NCBI RefSeq assembly: GCF_020880975.1
Contig: NZ_JAJIWP010000002.1
Location: 930,001 to 994,000, forward strand
Reading direction: 5' to 3'
Source: Mucilaginibacter sp. UR6-1
Lineage (GTDB): Bacteria; Bacteroidota; Bacteroidia; Sphingobacteriales; Sphingobacteriaceae
DNA: 64,000 nt
Part shown: piece after piece, positions 62,958-64,000 of the stretch
Numbering within the stretch: position 1 is the first letter of the stretch
Layout of the letters: each line of letters starts with the position of its first letter
Notes under the pieces: generated by a model
The model's database searches: none
What the model saw: only the letters and a program-made list of their open reading frames with translations
What the model was told of the DNA's origin: nothing
Position numbers and translations under genes: made by a program

Positions 62958-63703
62958 TAGCGCTTAATTCGGTACATAAGGTATTTAATAAAGGTAAGGC
63001 CAGCGCCGTAACGGCCATCAACAACGTGTCGCTCAATGTTGCGGCAGGCGAGTTTGTGGTAATAGTCGGCTCAAACGGTTCGGGCAAAACTACCTTGTTA
63101 AATTTAGTTGCTGGCAGCATCTTTACAGATGCCGGCAGCGTACATATTGATGGTAATGATGTTACCCGCATGGCCGATCATCAGCGCAGCAAATGGGTAG
63201 CTCGGGTTTTTCAAAATCCACTTAGCGGTACCGCGCCCGACCTGAGTATTATTGACAACTTCAGGCTGGCAGCCATACGCACCCAACGTAAAGGACTATC
63301 AATAGGCGTAACGGGGAATTTCAGGGAGAAAGTGAGGCAGCATATCGCCACTTTGGGTATGGGTCTCGAAAATAAACTGGAACAACCTATGGGTACACTG
63401 TCTGGCGGACAAAGGCAGGCACTTACTTTAGTAATGAGCGTGATGGATAGCTGTAAGGTACTGTTGCTTGATGAACCTACTGCCGCCCTTGATCCGCGCT
63501 CGGCAGATACCGTAATGCGCACTGCTGATAAGCTAATCCACGATTTTAAACTTACTTCAATACTCATCACGCATAATTTAAAGGACGCTTACCAGTACGG
63601 TACACGCCTTATCCAGATGCAGGAGGGCACTATTTTGCGCGATATTTCGGGCAGCGATAAATCCCTCTTATCTCAAAATGAAATTTTTAACTGGTTTTCT
63701 TGA
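62954..63703 (+). CDS. ABC transporter ATP-binding protein
   Basis: A 249-residue ATPase with Walker A GSNGSGKTT near 38, the signature LSGGQRQALTL near 145, Walker B LLLDEPTAALD near 167 and switch His in LITHNL. It powers the importer encoded with the two preceding genes. Confidence 0.92.
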   Translation: MIALNSVHKVFNKGKASAVTAINNVSLNVAAGEFVVIVGSNGSGKTTLLNLVAGSIFTDAGSVHIDGNDVTRMADHQRSKWVARVFQNPLSGTAPDLSIIDNFRLAAIRTQRKGLSIGVTGNFREKVRQHIATLGMGLENKLEQPMGTLSGGQRQALTLVMSVMDSCKVLLLDEPTAALDPRSADTVMRTADKLIHDFKLTSILITHNLKDAYQYGTRLIQMQEGTILRDISGSDKSLLSQNEIFNWFS

Positions 63704-63747
63704 GTCTGCCTTAAAAGTGGCAAAGTTATTGTATTCTTCTAATCACT

Positions 63748-64000
63748 ATGAAGAACAATGAATTTGTAATGATAACAGATGCCTACCAGTTGGTTAAAGG
63801 CGCAAAGATAAAAGGTAAAAAGCAGGACGAGGTTTTTGAGCTTGGTCACTACGATCCAAATAAACGCGGTTATACCGTTTACCCTTTTGAAGAAGGGGTG
63901 ATGTATAAGGATTTCAGCGTTATGGTATCAGAGAACGAGCTGAAGAACAACTACCTGATAGAGGCTGTAAAAAGCAAAGCAATTGATGCCGGTGTGGCTA
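63748..64000 (+). CDS. partial gene of unknown function at the window edge
   Basis: An ATG-started frame open to the end of the window (84 codons visible). The N-terminus is hydrophilic, with KGAKIKGKKQDEVFELGHYDPNKRGY (location residues about 18-43) and YPFEEGVMYKDF. No domain recognised and no signal peptide. It starts 45 bases after the ABC ATPase stop, so it may be co-transcribed. Confidence 0.55.
   Translation, partial: MKNNEFVMITDAYQLVKGAKIKGKKQDEVFELGHYDPNKRGYTVYPFEEGVMYKDFSVMVSENELKNNYLIEAVKSKAIDAGVA

Overview
The window looks like a chromosomal segment of a Bacteroidota bacterium, most likely of the family Sphingobacteriaceae (Mucilaginibacter/Pedobacter type). The signs are repeated TAnnTTTG promoter boxes with almost no Shine-Dalgarno sequences, RhaI/RhaEW-type rhamnose genes, a kdp operon with a separate sensor pair and a beta-barrel gene, a GH92 protein, TPR-HTH regulators and many AraC regulators. 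I see no rRNA, tRNA, CRISPR array, transposase or phage module. This assignment is inference from gene content, not a database match.

Layout. 0.3-5.3 kb: small regulator-oxidoreductase units (AraC + SDR, TetR + SDR sharing a repeated operator), a three-gene set ending in a Crp-like regulator, and a decayed AraC remnant. 5.6-14.6 kb: an L-rhamnose operon with kinase, symporter, bifunctional aldolase/dehydrogenase, isomerase, GH78-like rhamnosidase and a GntR/LacI-type regulator. 14.6-26.8 kb: assimilatory nitrate/nitrite cluster. cobA and a small unknown gene are transcribed leftward; nirB, nirD, an outer-membrane porin, narK, a nitrate reductase fused to an NirB-like flavoprotein, and an unusual sulfite-reductase-like/rubredoxin fusion run rightward. 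26.8-32.8 kb: AraC/aldo-keto reductase, GNAT, a TPR-coiled-coil-HTH regulator, a small membrane protein and a lipoprotein. 32.8-35.8 kb: a TPR-like gene and two ankyrin proteins. 35.8-37.7 kb: another AraC + SDR pair. 37.8-46.6 kb: a leftward kdp potassium-uptake operon with two tiny membrane peptides at its head, kdpA, kdpB, kdpC, a beta-barrel protein and a KdpD split over two genes; every intercistronic gap from kdpA to the sensor carries an inverted repeat. 46.8-48.6 kb: bioF-bioD. 48.6-50.9 kb: a small secreted protein, a self-cleaving type repressor divergent from a GIY-YIG-like protein, and a fasciclin protein. 50.9-60.9 kb: a metalloprotease/propeller/beta-barrel fusion, a class A penicillin-binding protein, a GH92-like protein with altered catalytic motifs, and an omega-amidase/aminotransferase pair. 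61.1-63.7 kb: a three-gene ABC importer, then the start of an unrecognised gene cut by the window edge.

How the genes work together. The rhamnose genes give hydrolysis of terminal rhamnose, uptake, isomerisation, phosphorylation and aldol cleavage in one unit. The nitrate cluster gives outer- and inner-membrane passage, reduction of nitrate to nitrite and then ammonium, and the first siroheme-committing enzyme. The most unusual member is the C-terminal gene of that cluster: it has the fold signature of a siroheme reductase, lacks the cluster-binding cysteines and ends in an intact rubredoxin. It is my best candidate for an undescribed electron-transfer component.
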